Below, in pieces: positions 26,362 to 35,680 of a DNA stretch of 64,000 nt. The DNA is from Dermacoccus abyssi (GTDB taxonomy: Bacteria; Actinomycetota; Actinomycetes; Actinomycetales; Dermatophilaceae). The first letter of the stretch is position 1. The number at the start of each line of letters is the position of its first letter. The notes beneath the pieces were generated by a model. It worked only from the letters and a program-made list of their open reading frames with translations, did no database searches and was not told where the DNA came from. Both the position numbers and the translations under genes were made by a program. The stretch is taken from assembly GCF_034541975.1 (NCBI RefSeq), contig NZ_JAVYJM010000001.1; one strand, 5' to 3'.

Positions 26362-26494
26362 CTACTTTCACGTCCCAAACTTCGAGTTATGCGAGTTCCA
26401 CTCGGCGGAGAAATCGCGAGTCGGACGACCGTCTCTTAATTTGTCGGGCCTACGTCAGACAACGGAAATTCGTCGGCCTAAGCTGCGCGCGCCC

Positions 26495-27063
26495 TCACTG
26501 CACGACGTCGAACTCCGCGAGCCGGATGCCGTTGGAGTACGTCTCGGTGTTGCGAAGGCGTAGATCCGTTCGACCGATCCCTTCGGCCCACAGCCGTTTA
26601 CCCGAACCGAGGACGACGGGGAACTCGAGCAGCGTGAACCCGTCGACGAGCCGGCAGCCAACAGGCTCTGAACGAGGGCCGCCGAACCGTGGACGAGGAT
26701 CGGGCCGCCGTCGGCCTCCTTGAGCTTTGCGACCTCGTCAAGCGAACGCAGCACGTGGCAGTCGGCCCAGTCGATGTCGGTGACGGCCGCATCGTCCAAC
26801 GTCCGCGAGACGACGTACTTCGGCATGGCGTTGTACGTGGCGAAGTCGTCCATCGTCGGCCAGACGGGGGCGAACTCCTCGAACGTCACGCGGCCCAGGA
26901 GCAGCGCAGAGGCCTCCTCCTGTTCGCGACCCTTGACGGCGTAGGCCTCCGGGACGAACTCGATGTCCTTGAACGTCCAGCCCGCGTGCTCGTACTCACC
27001 GCCGCCGGGGGAGTCGACGACGCCGTCGAGGCTGATGAATTCGGTGACGACGATGGGGCGCAT
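26495..27063 (-). pseudogene. Dihydrofolate reductase-family (RibD C-domain) protein broken by a one-base deletion
   Basis: The first frame from ATG 27063 (GAGAGG upstream) reads MRPIVVTEFISLDGVVDS through GGPILVHGSAALVQSLLAAG. It then loses frame at about 26650; restoring one base (GGC-CTC for GGCTC) continues LVDGFTLLEFPVVLGSGKRL to the stop at 26495. The whole is the YwjB/YyaP-type DHFR-fold family (~189 residues), in which LLGRVTFEEFAPVWP and the C-terminal strand are standard. Length 569 is 3n-1. Decayed gene or sequence error. Confidence 0.8.
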
Positions 27064-27150
27064 GGGGTTCCTCTCGGGCGGGGCGCTCGGCTCCGCCCAA
27101 GGCTGCCACGCGCCCGCAACCGCGAAAGGGCAGTGCCATAGGCTGATCGT

Positions 27151-27696
27151 ATGAGCCTCGGGCCGACGACGACGGTGCGCCTTCTGCGCAGCCTGCTCGT
27201 TGCCGCCCTCACGTCCTGTAGCGCCGGCATCGCCCACGTCGTCGGGGGCGCCCACGAAGCGCCCGTCGGGCTGCTCGTCCTTCTCGCCGCCGTCGGCACG
27301 CCGATCATGTTCACGCTGAGCAGGCGCCGCTGGAGCTTCGCCCAGATCGTCGTCGTCATGGGCCTCGCGCAGGTTCTGCTGCACGCCGTCATGACGATGT
27401 CGATGCCGGCCGGGCACCATGTGCAACCGCAACTTGTCGAGGCCGACGAGGGCTGGACGCAGATGGCGGCCGCTCACATCGTCGCCACCGTGCTCTTCTC
27501 GCTGTGTCTCGCGTACGGCGAACGCGCACTCGCGTGGACACTGCGCCGCGTCCTGCCGTACCTCGTCGTCCCCGGCTGGGGCCAGTTCGTCGTCCGCCAC
27601 ACGGCTTTCGACGCCGTCCGAGTGCCTCGTCCGACGTTTGTGCGCAGCCCTCGCGCCTCCCGCGCGCCGCCTGCGGTTTTCGTTCTCTCGCACTGA
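27151..27696 (+). CDS. Four-helix membrane protein of a copper-type cluster
   Basis: 181 residues with about four hydrophobic segments in the first ~130 (10-30, 38-56, 65-85, 107-128) and a long basic C-terminus. Several Met and His residues occur in MTMSMPAGHHVQPQ between TM3 and TM4, suggestive of metal binding. It precedes a PCuAC copper chaperone and a DyP peroxidase on the same strand, an association seen in actinobacteria. TAGGCT (27139-27144) lies six bases before the ATG. Function not established. Confidence 0.65.
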   Translation: MSLGPTTTVRLLRSLLVAALTSCSAGIAHVVGGAHEAPVGLLVLLAAVGTPIMFTLSRRRWSFAQIVVVMGLAQVLLHAVMTMSMPAGHHVQPQLVEADEGWTQMAAAHIVATVLFSLCLAYGERALAWTLRRVLPYLVVPGWGQFVVRHTAFDAVRVPRPTFVRSPRASRAPPAVFVLSH

Positions 27697-27796
27697 TTCC
27701 CACCCCACGCGCCCTCACCGGGACGCGCTACCTGCGCACCCCGAGTGATCGCGGCGCCGCCGCCTGCGCGCGGCACGAGAAACGAAGGACCTCACC

Positions 27797-28414
27797 ATGA
27801 TTCGCTCCACCCTGCCCACCGTTCGCCGAGTCGCCGCCACCGCGCTCATCGCCCCGCTCGCCTTCACGGCCGCAGCCTGTTCGAAGGACGACAATGCGTC
27901 GTCGAAGAGCCCCCAGAGCACGTCGTCCACTTCGTCGAAGGTGACGATGGCGACCTCCCTCAAAGCCTCAGACGGTTGGGCCAAGGCAGCCGAAAGCGGC
28001 ATGAGCGCCGCTTTCGGCACCTGGAAGAACACGGGTAACGAGCCCGTCGTCATCACCGGCGCGAGCGGCGACGCCGGGCCCGTCCAACTCCACGTCACGA
28101 CGAAGACCGCGAACGGCATGGAGATGAAGCAGACGTCGAACTTCACGCTGGCGCCCGGTGGCACCTTGAAGCTCGCCCCTGGTGGCAACCACCTCATGTT
28201 GATGAAGCTGAGCAAGGCGCTCGTGGCCGGCGACGAGCAGCAGCTCACCGTCACCTTCAAGGACGGTTCGAGCACGAAGCTGACGTTCCCCGTGCGGGCC
28301 TACGACGGCGCCAAGGAGAAGTACTCCGACGCCGGGTCGGGTGACGCGTCGCCGTCGTCCGGTGCATCGGGCACGTCAGAAATGCCCGGCATGACTCACT
28401 CGTCGTCGCACTGA
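27797..28414 (+). CDS. PCu(A)C-type periplasmic/cell-surface copper chaperone, lipoprotein
   Basis: 205 residues. Lipobox FTAAAC puts the acylated Cys at C28. The PCuAC fold is recognised by the beta-strand series with LHVTTKTANGMEMKQ and PGGNHLMLMKL, supplying the His and Met ligands for Cu(I). The C-terminal tail is Ser-rich and ends MPGMTHSSSH, a second possible metal site. Such chaperones deliver copper to cytochrome oxidase or store it. Second in the row between the membrane protein and DyP peroxidase. Confidence 0.85.
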   Translation: MIRSTLPTVRRVAATALIAPLAFTAAACSKDDNASSKSPQSTSSTSSKVTMATSLKASDGWAKAAESGMSAAFGTWKNTGNEPVVITGASGDAGPVQLHVTTKTANGMEMKQTSNFTLAPGGTLKLAPGGNHLMLMKLSKALVAGDEQQLTVTFKDGSSTKLTFPVRAYDGAKEKYSDAGSGDASPSSGASGTSEMPGMTHSSSH

Positions 28415-28478
28415 TCCCACTCGTCCCGACACGGCCGGGCGCGAGGCTTCACGCCCCGCGCCCGGTCCGGAGGAACCC

Positions 28479-29747
28479 ATGGAGAACTTCTTCGCCGGCC
28501 CCTGCCCGGTGACGAGCGACGACGGAACGCCGGCAGTTCGTCCCACGCGACGAGGCGTTGTCGCCGGCGCGCTCTCCGGCCTCGGCGCCCTGGCGCTCAC
28601 CGGTTGCGAGGCTCAGTCTCGCGGCTCGTCGTCGGCGTCGAACTCGTCGTCGGCGGCGACATCGGCCCAACGCGCCACCTGGACGGTGGCCTCCGGGCCG
28701 CCGCGTCAGAGCGGCGTCACGACGAAGCCCGGCACGCACGCGCACTGGGTCGGGCTCGACCTACCGGACGACGCGACGAAGGACGAACTGCGTCGCGCCC
28801 TCGTCGTCCTCGACGACGCGGCGGCGCGCTTCGTCAAGGGCGCGTCACCCCTGCCCGACGTTGCCCACGAACTGGCTCCACGAGCCGGGGACGTGGCGAT
28901 AGCCGTCGGCCTCGGCCCCCGCGTCTTCGACCTCGACGGCATGCGGGCCGAGGCTCCCGCGTGGCTGAAGCCCGTTCCGTCCATGACGATCGACGACTTC
29001 GAGAAGCCTTGGAAGCAAACGGATCTCGTCGTCCAGGTCGACACCGACAACCCGGTCACGGTGAGTCACGTCCTCGGCCAGCTCGTCAGCGCACTCAAGG
29101 GCACGGCAACCCCGCGTTGGCAGCAACGGGGGTTCGCCGCTGGAGCTCGCCCGAGCGACGGCGGGGTGACGCGAAACCTCTTCGGTCAGCTCGACGGCAT
29201 GGAGCAGCCGAACGTCGCGGGCACCGAGGCGGGCCGCGTGTGGAACGCGGCCCAGCCCGGCGCGTCCTGGATGGAGGGGACGACCGGCATGGTCATCCGC
29301 CGCATCCGCATGGACGTCGACGTGTGGCAGTCGCTCGACCGCACGGCTCAGGAGAACGCGATCGGCAGGCGCCTGACGAACGGCGCTCCGCTCACGGGGA
29401 CGAAGGCCACCGATCCGATCGACCTCGAGAAGACCGACGAGCTCGGCCTCACCGTCATCAACCCTGCGGCGCACGTGCCGCGGGCGATGCCGAAGAAGAC
29501 GGGTGAGCGGATCCTGCGGCGTCCGTACAGCTACGAGGTCGCGCGTGACGACGGCACGAGTGATCGCGGGCTCGTGTTCGTCGCGTTCTGCGCCGACGTG
29601 GTCAGACAGTTCGTCCCCATCCAGCAACGGTTGGCCGAAGCCGACCTGCTCAACACCTGGACGACACCGATCGGCTCGGGGGTCTACCTCTTGCCCGCGG
29701 CGCCACGTCCGGGCCGCTACCTCGGCCAGGACATCGTCGAGGCCTGA
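28479..29747 (+). CDS. Dye-decolorizing (DyP) heme peroxidase, Tat-exported
   Basis: 422 residues. The N-terminus has a twin-arginine signal (TRRG, R24-R25) followed by a hydrophobic stretch and a lipobox-like LTGC (C43), so it is probably a Tat-exported lipoprotein. The DyP signature GxxDG is G236-QLD-G240, and the proximal heme His is H332 in AAHVPRA, followed by RILRRPYSYE. It resembles EfeB-type members but no efeU or efeO adjoin; its partner here is the copper chaperone. AGGAA before the ATG. Confidence 0.9.
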   Translation: MENFFAGPCPVTSDDGTPAVRPTRRGVVAGALSGLGALALTGCEAQSRGSSSASNSSSAATSAQRATWTVASGPPRQSGVTTKPGTHAHWVGLDLPDDATKDELRRALVVLDDAAARFVKGASPLPDVAHELAPRAGDVAIAVGLGPRVFDLDGMRAEAPAWLKPVPSMTIDDFEKPWKQTDLVVQVDTDNPVTVSHVLGQLVSALKGTATPRWQQRGFAAGARPSDGGVTRNLFGQLDGMEQPNVAGTEAGRVWNAAQPGASWMEGTTGMVIRRIRMDVDVWQSLDRTAQENAIGRRLTNGAPLTGTKATDPIDLEKTDELGLTVINPAAHVPRAMPKKTGERILRRPYSYEVARDDGTSDRGLVFVAFCADVVRQFVPIQQRLAEADLLNTWTTPIGSGVYLLPAAPRPGRYLGQDIVEA

Positions 29748-29754
29748 CGGCGCG

Positions 29755-29782
29755 CTTCCCGCCCACCCGCGTGGGCGGGAAG
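29755..29782 (+). terminator. Hairpin after the DyP gene
   Basis: Perfect 12-bp stem (29755-29766 with 29771-29782) and a 4-base loop CCGC, starting 8 bases after the stop, followed by AGTTCC. Ends the copper-type unit. Confidence 0.75.
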
Positions 29783-29959
29783 TTCCCCGTATGCCGGGAG
29801 CACGGGACGCGCTGGGGCCGCTTTCGCGCGCCGGCGGCGAGCGTCACACGTGCGAGCGGTTGACGCTATCGGTGGCTGGTACTTGACTGATTAGAGCTTT
29901 TAGGGTTTTTCCACGCCCCGCCAAGCGCGGGTGCGGCCCGTCGATGCCGAGGAGTACGG

Positions 29960-31705
29960 ATGAAGCTGGCAGAGCAGATCGTCGAGCAGTTGCAGGCCGC
30001 AGGGGTGCGCCGCATCTACGGAATCGTGGGCGACAGTCTCAACCCGATCGTCGATGCGGTGCGTCGCACCGGCGGTGCGGCTCGCGGCGGCATCGACTGG
30101 ATCCACGTTCGTCACGAGGAGGCCGCAGCCTTCGCCGCCAGCGCGGACGCGCAGGTGACAGGTGAACTCGCCGTGTGCGCGGGCTCGTGCGGCCCGGGGA
30201 ACCTCCACCTCATCAACGGCCTCTACGACGCCAACCGCTCGGGTGCGCCGGTTCTGGCGATCGCCAGCCACATTCCCAGCGCCCAGATCGGCCAGGGCTT
30301 CTTCCAGGAGACCCACCCGGACCGCCTCTTCATCGAGTGCAGCGTCTACTCCGAACTCGTCAGCACACCGACGCAGAGCCCGCGGGTCGTGCAGGCCGCC
30401 ATTCAGCACGCTGTGTCGATCGGAGGCGTCTCGGTCGTCACGCTGCCCGGTGACATCGCCGACGAGGAGGCCACGGCCGAGGTCACCCCCGTCGCCATCC
30501 CGACGAAGGGCGTCGTCATGCCCACCGACGACGTCGTGCGTCGGCTCGCGAGCGAGATCAACCGCGCTGAGACCGTGGCGATCTTCGGTGGGGCCGGGTG
30601 CGAGGGCGCGCACGCCGAGCTCATGGCGCTCGCGGAGAAGATCAAGGCCCCGATCGGGCACTCGCTGCGCGGCAAGGACTTCATCCAGTACGACAACCCG
30701 TTCGACGTGGGTATGACGGGTCTGCTCGGCTACGGAGCCGTCGCCGAGGGCATCGAGGACGCGGACCTCATGATCATGCTCGGCACCGACTTCCCGTACG
30801 ACCAGTTCCTGCCCGACACACGTACCGTGCAGGTCGACACTCGCCCCGAACACCTCGGACGTCGCACGGCCGTCGATCTGCCGGTGCACGGTGATGTGAG
30901 GGCGACGCTCGCTGCCGTCCTGCCGCTCGTCGAGGAGAAGAAGAACTCGAAGTTCCTCGACCGCATGCTCAAGAAGCACGAGAAGCTCATGGACAAGGCC
31001 GTCGGCGCCTACACGCGCAAGGTGGAGAAGCACACGCCGATCCACCCGGAGTACGCCGCGTCGGTGCTCGACCGGATGCTCGCCGACGACGCGATCGTCA
31101 CGGCCGACACCGGCATGTGCAACGTGTGGTCGGCGCGCTACATCCACCCGACGGGTCGCGGACGGCTCATCTCGTCCGCGCTGCACGGTTCGATGGCCAA
31201 CGCGCTGCCCCACGCGATCGGCGCTCAGTTCGCCTACCCCGAGCGGCAGGTCGTCTCCATGTCCGGTGACGGGGGGCTGTCGATGCTCATGGGCGACATG
31301 CTGACGGCGCACGCGTACGACCTTCCACTCACGGTCGTACTGTTCAACAACTCGACGCTGGGCATGGTCAAGCTCGAGATGCTCGTCGACAAGCTGCCTG
31401 ACTTCGGTGTCGACGTGCCCGGCACCAACTACGCCGCCATCGCCGAGGCCATGGGCTGGCACGCGGTGCGCGTGGAGGATCCGAAGGACCTCGAGGCGGC
31501 CTACGCCGAAGCGTTCGCCCACAAGGGTCCGAGCCTCGTCGACGTGGTCACCGACCCGAGGGCTTTGTCGATCCCGCCGAAGATCACCAGCGACCAGGTC
31601 TTCGGTTTCGCCACGGCGATGAGCAAGATCGTCCTCAACGGCGGTGCGGGCGAGGCCGTCGCCATGGGACGCTCGAACCTGCGCAACATTCCCCGAACCT
31701 GGTGA
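29960..31705 (+). CDS. poxB: Pyruvate:quinone oxidoreductase (pyruvate dehydrogenase, cytochrome)
   Basis: 581 residues, full length. N-terminal pyrimidine-binding domain with YGIVGDSLNPIVDA and the TPP-activating Glu in VRHEEAAAFAAS; central FAD domain; C-terminal GDG (436-438) through FNN, the TPP-Mg motif. The extreme C-terminus GRSNLRNIPRTW matches the amphipathic lipid-binding tail of PoxB/Pqo that docks the enzyme to the membrane. It decarboxylates pyruvate to acetate and CO2, passing electrons to quinone. GAGGAG ribosome site. The 212-bp upstream gap holds a hairpin and TTGACG/TTGACT hexamers, but I see no convincing promoter pair. Confidence 0.93.
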   Translation: MKLAEQIVEQLQAAGVRRIYGIVGDSLNPIVDAVRRTGGAARGGIDWIHVRHEEAAAFAASADAQVTGELAVCAGSCGPGNLHLINGLYDANRSGAPVLAIASHIPSAQIGQGFFQETHPDRLFIECSVYSELVSTPTQSPRVVQAAIQHAVSIGGVSVVTLPGDIADEEATAEVTPVAIPTKGVVMPTDDVVRRLASEINRAETVAIFGGAGCEGAHAELMALAEKIKAPIGHSLRGKDFIQYDNPFDVGMTGLLGYGAVAEGIEDADLMIMLGTDFPYDQFLPDTRTVQVDTRPEHLGRRTAVDLPVHGDVRATLAAVLPLVEEKKNSKFLDRMLKKHEKLMDKAVGAYTRKVEKHTPIHPEYAASVLDRMLADDAIVTADTGMCNVWSARYIHPTGRGRLISSALHGSMANALPHAIGAQFAYPERQVVSMSGDGGLSMLMGDMLTAHAYDLPLTVVLFNNSTLGMVKLEMLVDKLPDFGVDVPGTNYAAIAEAMGWHAVRVEDPKDLEAAYAEAFAHKGPSLVDVVTDPRALSIPPKITSDQVFGFATAMSKIVLNGGAGEAVAMGRSNLRNIPRTW

Positions 31706-31794
31706 CGTTCGCGTGAGTCGGCCGCCGACGCTGAGATTTCGGAGCGTCCGGAACAGGCATAGTGTGAGGTGTCCCGTTCTTGAGGAGTTCTCTC

Positions 31795-33081
31795 ATGTCT
31801 CAACCCGCGTCGGTGTCCGCTCACAACGACCAAAGGCAGTTCGTCCGCTCGATGGTGCCGCGCATGATCATCCTGGCGTTCATGTGCATCCTCGTGCAGG
31901 GGCTCATGGGTCTTTCCTACATGGGCGCCTTCGGCAAGCCTGACGCGAAGAACGCGCCGTTCCTCGTCGTCAGCCACCACGAGGGCAACGCGGGGTACAT
32001 CGCGAACAAGCTCAACGCCGTCGAGGGTCAGCCGGTGCGCGCCACGATCAGCACCGATGAGAAGGCGGCGCTTCAGCAGGTGCGCGAGGACAAGGTCGTC
32101 GGCGTCTACGTGTTCAACCCGTCGAAGACAGAGAAGAAGGGCAGCGACGATCTGTACTACGCCTCCGCTCAGGGCGCCTCGCGCGCCCAGGTCGCGCAGA
32201 CGGTCGGCCGAAACGTCGCCGACAAGGCCGAACGCGGGTTGAAGACGCACGATCTCGTCAAGGCAGCGCCGGACGACGCTCGCGGTACGGCCTCGTTCTA
32301 CCTCGTGCTCTCCTGGCTCGTGGGCGCCTACCTCCTGCCCTCGGCGATGACGACGGCCGTCGGCACTCGTGCGCGTTCCGCTCTCGGCGCGCGCATGCGC
32401 CTCCTCCTCTTCGCGGGTTACGCCCTCCTGTCGGGCGTCGTCGGCACGGCTATCGCGCAGTACGGCCTCGACGCGTTGCGCGGTGACTTCTGGCCCATTG
32501 CGCTCATGGGGGCGGCACTCGTCTTCGCCGTGAGCACGTTCACCTACGGGCTCACCTCGTTGTTCGGCACGATCGGTATCGGCCTGTCGATTCTCATCTT
32601 CGTCATTCTCGGAAACCCCTCGGCCGGAGGCGCCTTCGCCTACGACGTGCTGCCGGAGCCCTGGCGCACGGTCGGCCCGTACCTGCCCAACGGCGCGGGA
32701 GTCGACGCGGTGCGCTCCCTGTCCTACTTCGGGGGCGTCGACCTCGAACGCCCGCTGTGGGTCGTGCTGGCCTGGGCCGTCGCCGGTCTGTGGATGATCT
32801 GGATGGTCGGCAACAACACCTACCGCTTCTCGCCGCAGGGCGTCAGCGAGATCGAGGACGACTCGGTGGGCGTCGTCGGCGAGTTCGTCGAGCACCACCT
32901 GCCGTCGCACAGTGAGGCCGACGCGAGCGAGGCGCGCGAGCCGGCTGAGAAGGACGCTGGCGATGCCGACACCGCTGACGACACGGACGTTGACGCCGAC
33001 TCCGACGCGGGTGACCACCCGGCACCACGAGGGCGCCACGCGGCGCCGGAGCCGGACGAATCGCCGCGCCACGACGGCTGA
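31795..33081 (+). CDS. DUF3533/YhgE-like ABC-2-type membrane protein
   Basis: 428 residues, TGAGGAG upstream of ATG 31795. TM1 at about 24-45, then a ~140-residue extracellular domain (LVVSHHEGNAGYIANKL...), followed by five or six TM segments between ~170 and 350 and a highly acidic disordered C-terminus (D/E/A repeats). This topology is that of YhgE/Pip or DUF3533 proteins, related to ABC-2 permeases but lacking an ATPase partner here. Possibly exports a small protein or lipid; unknown. Confidence 0.65.
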   Translation: MSQPASVSAHNDQRQFVRSMVPRMIILAFMCILVQGLMGLSYMGAFGKPDAKNAPFLVVSHHEGNAGYIANKLNAVEGQPVRATISTDEKAALQQVREDKVVGVYVFNPSKTEKKGSDDLYYASAQGASRAQVAQTVGRNVADKAERGLKTHDLVKAAPDDARGTASFYLVLSWLVGAYLLPSAMTTAVGTRARSALGARMRLLLFAGYALLSGVVGTAIAQYGLDALRGDFWPIALMGAALVFAVSTFTYGLTSLFGTIGIGLSILIFVILGNPSAGGAFAYDVLPEPWRTVGPYLPNGAGVDAVRSLSYFGGVDLERPLWVVLAWAVAGLWMIWMVGNNTYRFSPQGVSEIEDDSVGVVGEFVEHHLPSHSEADASEAREPAEKDAGDADTADDTDVDADSDAGDHPAPRGRHAAPEPDESPRHDG

Positions 33082-33157
33082 CACGCCTGGTGTGAGCAAC
33101 GCGGCCGCAGCCCCGATGAATTTCGCTTCACCGTGGGGGAATTGAGAAACTGGCGGT

Positions 33158-33829
33158 ATGACGACCGTCCTCGCCGTCCAGCCCGCCGAGCGTGTCGAAG
33201 GTGGACCCACCTCCGGCATCGCCGGTTTCGCCGTCGACCTCATGGAGAGCATCGGCGGCGTGGGGGCAGGGCTGCTCGTCGCTGCGGAGAACCTCTTCCC
33301 GCCGATTCCCAGCGAGGCGATTCTGCCGATCGCGGGTTTCGCCGCGGCCCAGGGCGTCATCACCCTGTGGGGAGCCATCCTCTGGACGACGGCGGGCTCC
33401 GTCATCGGTGCACTTGCCCTGTTCTGGCTGGGCCGAGCCATCGGCCGCGAGAAGCTCGTGCGCATCCTGGATCGCATGCCGCTCATGAAGGTCGAGGATC
33501 TCGAACGTACTGAGCGCTGGTTTGCCCGCCACGGCGACAAGGCCGTGTTCCTCGGGCGCATGGTGCCCGTGTTCCGTTCGCTCATCAGCGTTCCCGCAGG
33601 ATTCACCGGCATGGCCGTGTGGAAGTTCACCGTCCTGACGACGATGGGCAGCCTCCTGTGGAACACCGCTTTCGTCCTCGCCGGTTATGTCCTCGGAGCG
33701 AACTGGCCGGTGATCGAGCCGTACGTCGGCGTGGCAGAGAAGATCGTCATCGGGCTGGTCGTCGTGGCACTCGTGTACTTCGTTCAGCACCGTCTGAGGC
33801 AGCGTCCGAGCGCGTCCTCCAGACGATAG
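33158..33829 (+). CDS. DedA family membrane protein
   Basis: 223 residues. ENLFPPIPSEAILPIAGFAA is the first conserved DedA re-entrant segment and GRMVPVFRSLISVPAG the second, with the conserved Arg pair. Four to five membrane spans. DedA proteins are proposed lipid transporters or flippases (undecaprenyl phosphate, phosphatidylethanolamine) needed for envelope homeostasis. GAAACT (33146-33151) is six bases before the ATG. The AT-rich stretch 33830-33998 follows; I see no gene or clear structure in it. Confidence 0.88.
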   Translation: MTTVLAVQPAERVEGGPTSGIAGFAVDLMESIGGVGAGLLVAAENLFPPIPSEAILPIAGFAAAQGVITLWGAILWTTAGSVIGALALFWLGRAIGREKLVRILDRMPLMKVEDLERTERWFARHGDKAVFLGRMVPVFRSLISVPAGFTGMAVWKFTVLTTMGSLLWNTAFVLAGYVLGANWPVIEPYVGVAEKIVIGLVVVALVYFVQHRLRQRPSASSRR

Positions 33830-33998
33830 GCTTTAATTTCGTACCGTCTGTGGGCGATTTTCCCAACAAGTTTATAAAGAGACTTTTCAACGAAAATCAT
33901 TGCCGGGCAACGCTATTCGCGCATTTGCGTGGGGTTACTTCTCTTAAATAGATGCCATGCACACCCATCCTGCATGCGATCGATTTATGAACGACATC

Positions 33999-34515
33999 AT
34001 GATCGAGTTGGGGCTCGACGTCGGGGGGCGAATCGGACGTCGAGTGTGCACAGGAGAGCCTGCGGTTCGTCGGCCTCACCGCAGATGGAGTGGAATCGTC
34101 GTCGCCGATGACCCGCGCGCCCCGGGTCGTGCTGGCCACTGCAGAATCGATGCCGGAGGGGGCGGCGCAGCTGGCGCGCGACATCGTGGGGGCGATGTTG
34201 CCGGCGCGCCTCGACGTCTGTGGCATCCTCGCGCTCGGTGACGGGCCCGAGGTCTCCCTCGCGTATCTCGTCGAGCCCGATCCGGAGTTGGCCGAGGCCG
34301 TGGGTCGCCTGCGTGCTGCCGTGCCGGGCCTGCGCCGGGCCGTGTGGTTGCCGCACGTCACCGTCGCGCACCAGGTGCCGCGTCGCAAGGTGCCCGAGGC
34401 GATGGCCGAGCTGGGCGGAATCCCCGGTTCGTTCTTCGCCACGCAGCTGCGCTACGTCGACACGCGCGCACATGAGGCGCAGTCGCTGGTGGGCGTCTCA
34501 TCCTCCGTCCTGTGA
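33999..34515 (+). pseudogene. 2'-5' RNA ligase-like (2H phosphoesterase) gene with a G-run frameshift
   Basis: From ATG 33999 one frame reads MIELGLDVGG and then enters a run of six G (34023-34028). With five G the frame continues ESDVECAQESLRFVGLTADG to the stop at 34515, about 171 residues. Length 517 is 3n+1. The second catalytic motif HVT (LPHVTVAHQVP) is intact. At the first motif position (expected PHxTLA) the sequence is PRVVLA, so the first H-x-T is lost as well. An alternative intact short form could start at the ATG at 34108. The family is normally an RNA cyclic phosphodiesterase. Confidence 0.6.
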
Positions 34516-34554
34516 ATCGGTGACGCGGCGGGGTCGCCTCTAGGGTCGACACCC

Positions 34555-35559
34555 ATGAGTGACCCTGCCGCGCCCTTCTCCGACCTCGTCTCCGGTGACC
34601 GCGAACTCCTGCTGTTCGCCATGACGCCACCGCGGCGCACGACGAGCGACGAGCGGGTTCAGGAGATCGCCGACGCAGCTCTCTCGCGCCTCGACAAACT
34701 GGATGTCGACGCGCTTATCCTTTACGACCTCGACGACGAATCCGACCGTGCAGGTGACGACCGCCCGTTCCCCTACCTCGAGACGATGGACCCTGCGGCC
34801 TTTCTCGCCGGGCCTCTGTCCGCGTGGCAGGGCAACGCCATCGTCTACCGCTGCGTCGGTAAGTACGAGGAGCAGGAACTGGCCTCGTTCCTCCACGGGT
34901 GCGCCGACGGTGACGCGACCGTCTTCGTCGGATCGAGTTCGACGGACAAGCCCGTGCGCACCAGTCTGCCGCGCGCCATTGAGGTGCACGCCGAGGTCGA
35001 GCGTGACGTGCTGCTGGGTGGCGTCGTCATTCCCGAACGGCACGCGCGGAGCAAGGACGAGCACGAGCGTCTGCTGCGCAAGCAGGACGGTGGGGTGGGC
35101 TTCTTCGTCAGCCAGGTCGTCTATGACACGGGCGAGGCGAAGGACGTGATCTCCGACTACGTCTATGCGTGTGAGGAGCGTGGCGTCGCGCCCGCGCGCG
35201 TCGTGTTCACCCTGTCGCTGTGCGGTTCGGAGAAGACGCTCGACTTCCTCCAGTGGCTCGGAGTCGACGTGCCGCGCTGGGTGCAGAACGAACTGCGCCG
35301 CAGTCACGACACGCTCGAGGCGTCGTACGAACACTGCATCGCGGCCGCGCACGAACTGGCGCGCTTCTGCCGGTATCTCGGGTTGCCGTTCGGCTTCAAC
35401 GTCGAGAGCGTCTCGACTCGCAGGGTGGAGATCGAGGCCACGGTGCAGCTTGCGCAGGATGTCGCGCGCATTCTCGATCGGGGTCCGCAGGCCGGACCGG
35501 AGTCCAGTGTGTCCGGGGCTTCGCCGCGCTCGGCGTTCGCGCGGACCGGAACGCGCTGA
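34555..35559 (+). CDS. Methylenetetrahydrofolate reductase-like TIM-barrel protein
   Basis: 334 residues. LDVDALILYDLDDESDR then RPFPYLETMDP, a central VGFFVSQVVYD strand (flavin/folate region of MetF: FxxTQxxxD) and LGVDVPRWVQNEL are recognisable. It lacks strong overall similarity to MetF, so it belongs to the divergent MTHFR-like actinobacterial group of uncertain substrate. TAGGGT (34541-34546) is eight bases before the ATG, one more than usual for the leaderless set. The C-terminal ~25 residues are disordered. Confidence 0.65.
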   Translation: MSDPAAPFSDLVSGDRELLLFAMTPPRRTTSDERVQEIADAALSRLDKLDVDALILYDLDDESDRAGDDRPFPYLETMDPAAFLAGPLSAWQGNAIVYRCVGKYEEQELASFLHGCADGDATVFVGSSSTDKPVRTSLPRAIEVHAEVERDVLLGGVVIPERHARSKDEHERLLRKQDGGVGFFVSQVVYDTGEAKDVISDYVYACEERGVAPARVVFTLSLCGSEKTLDFLQWLGVDVPRWVQNELRRSHDTLEASYEHCIAAAHELARFCRYLGLPFGFNVESVSTRRVEIEATVQLAQDVARILDRGPQAGPESSVSGASPRSAFARTGTR

Positions 35560-35680
35560 CGCCGCGCGGTCGACGCCACGAGACGGACGAGCGACCTTTT
35601 TCGAGTTTCGGGAAGGGGCCCAATCGGACGATCGGGCTGGCTACTGTGACGTAAACCACACCCCGAACGAAGGACCCGTC

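Noticed and set aside
29859..29906. TTGACG and TTGACT hexamers upstream of poxB as a sigma-70 promoter
   Set aside because: Distances to TATNNT or TAGGGT elements are 11-14 bases, not the ~17 needed; kept only as a note.
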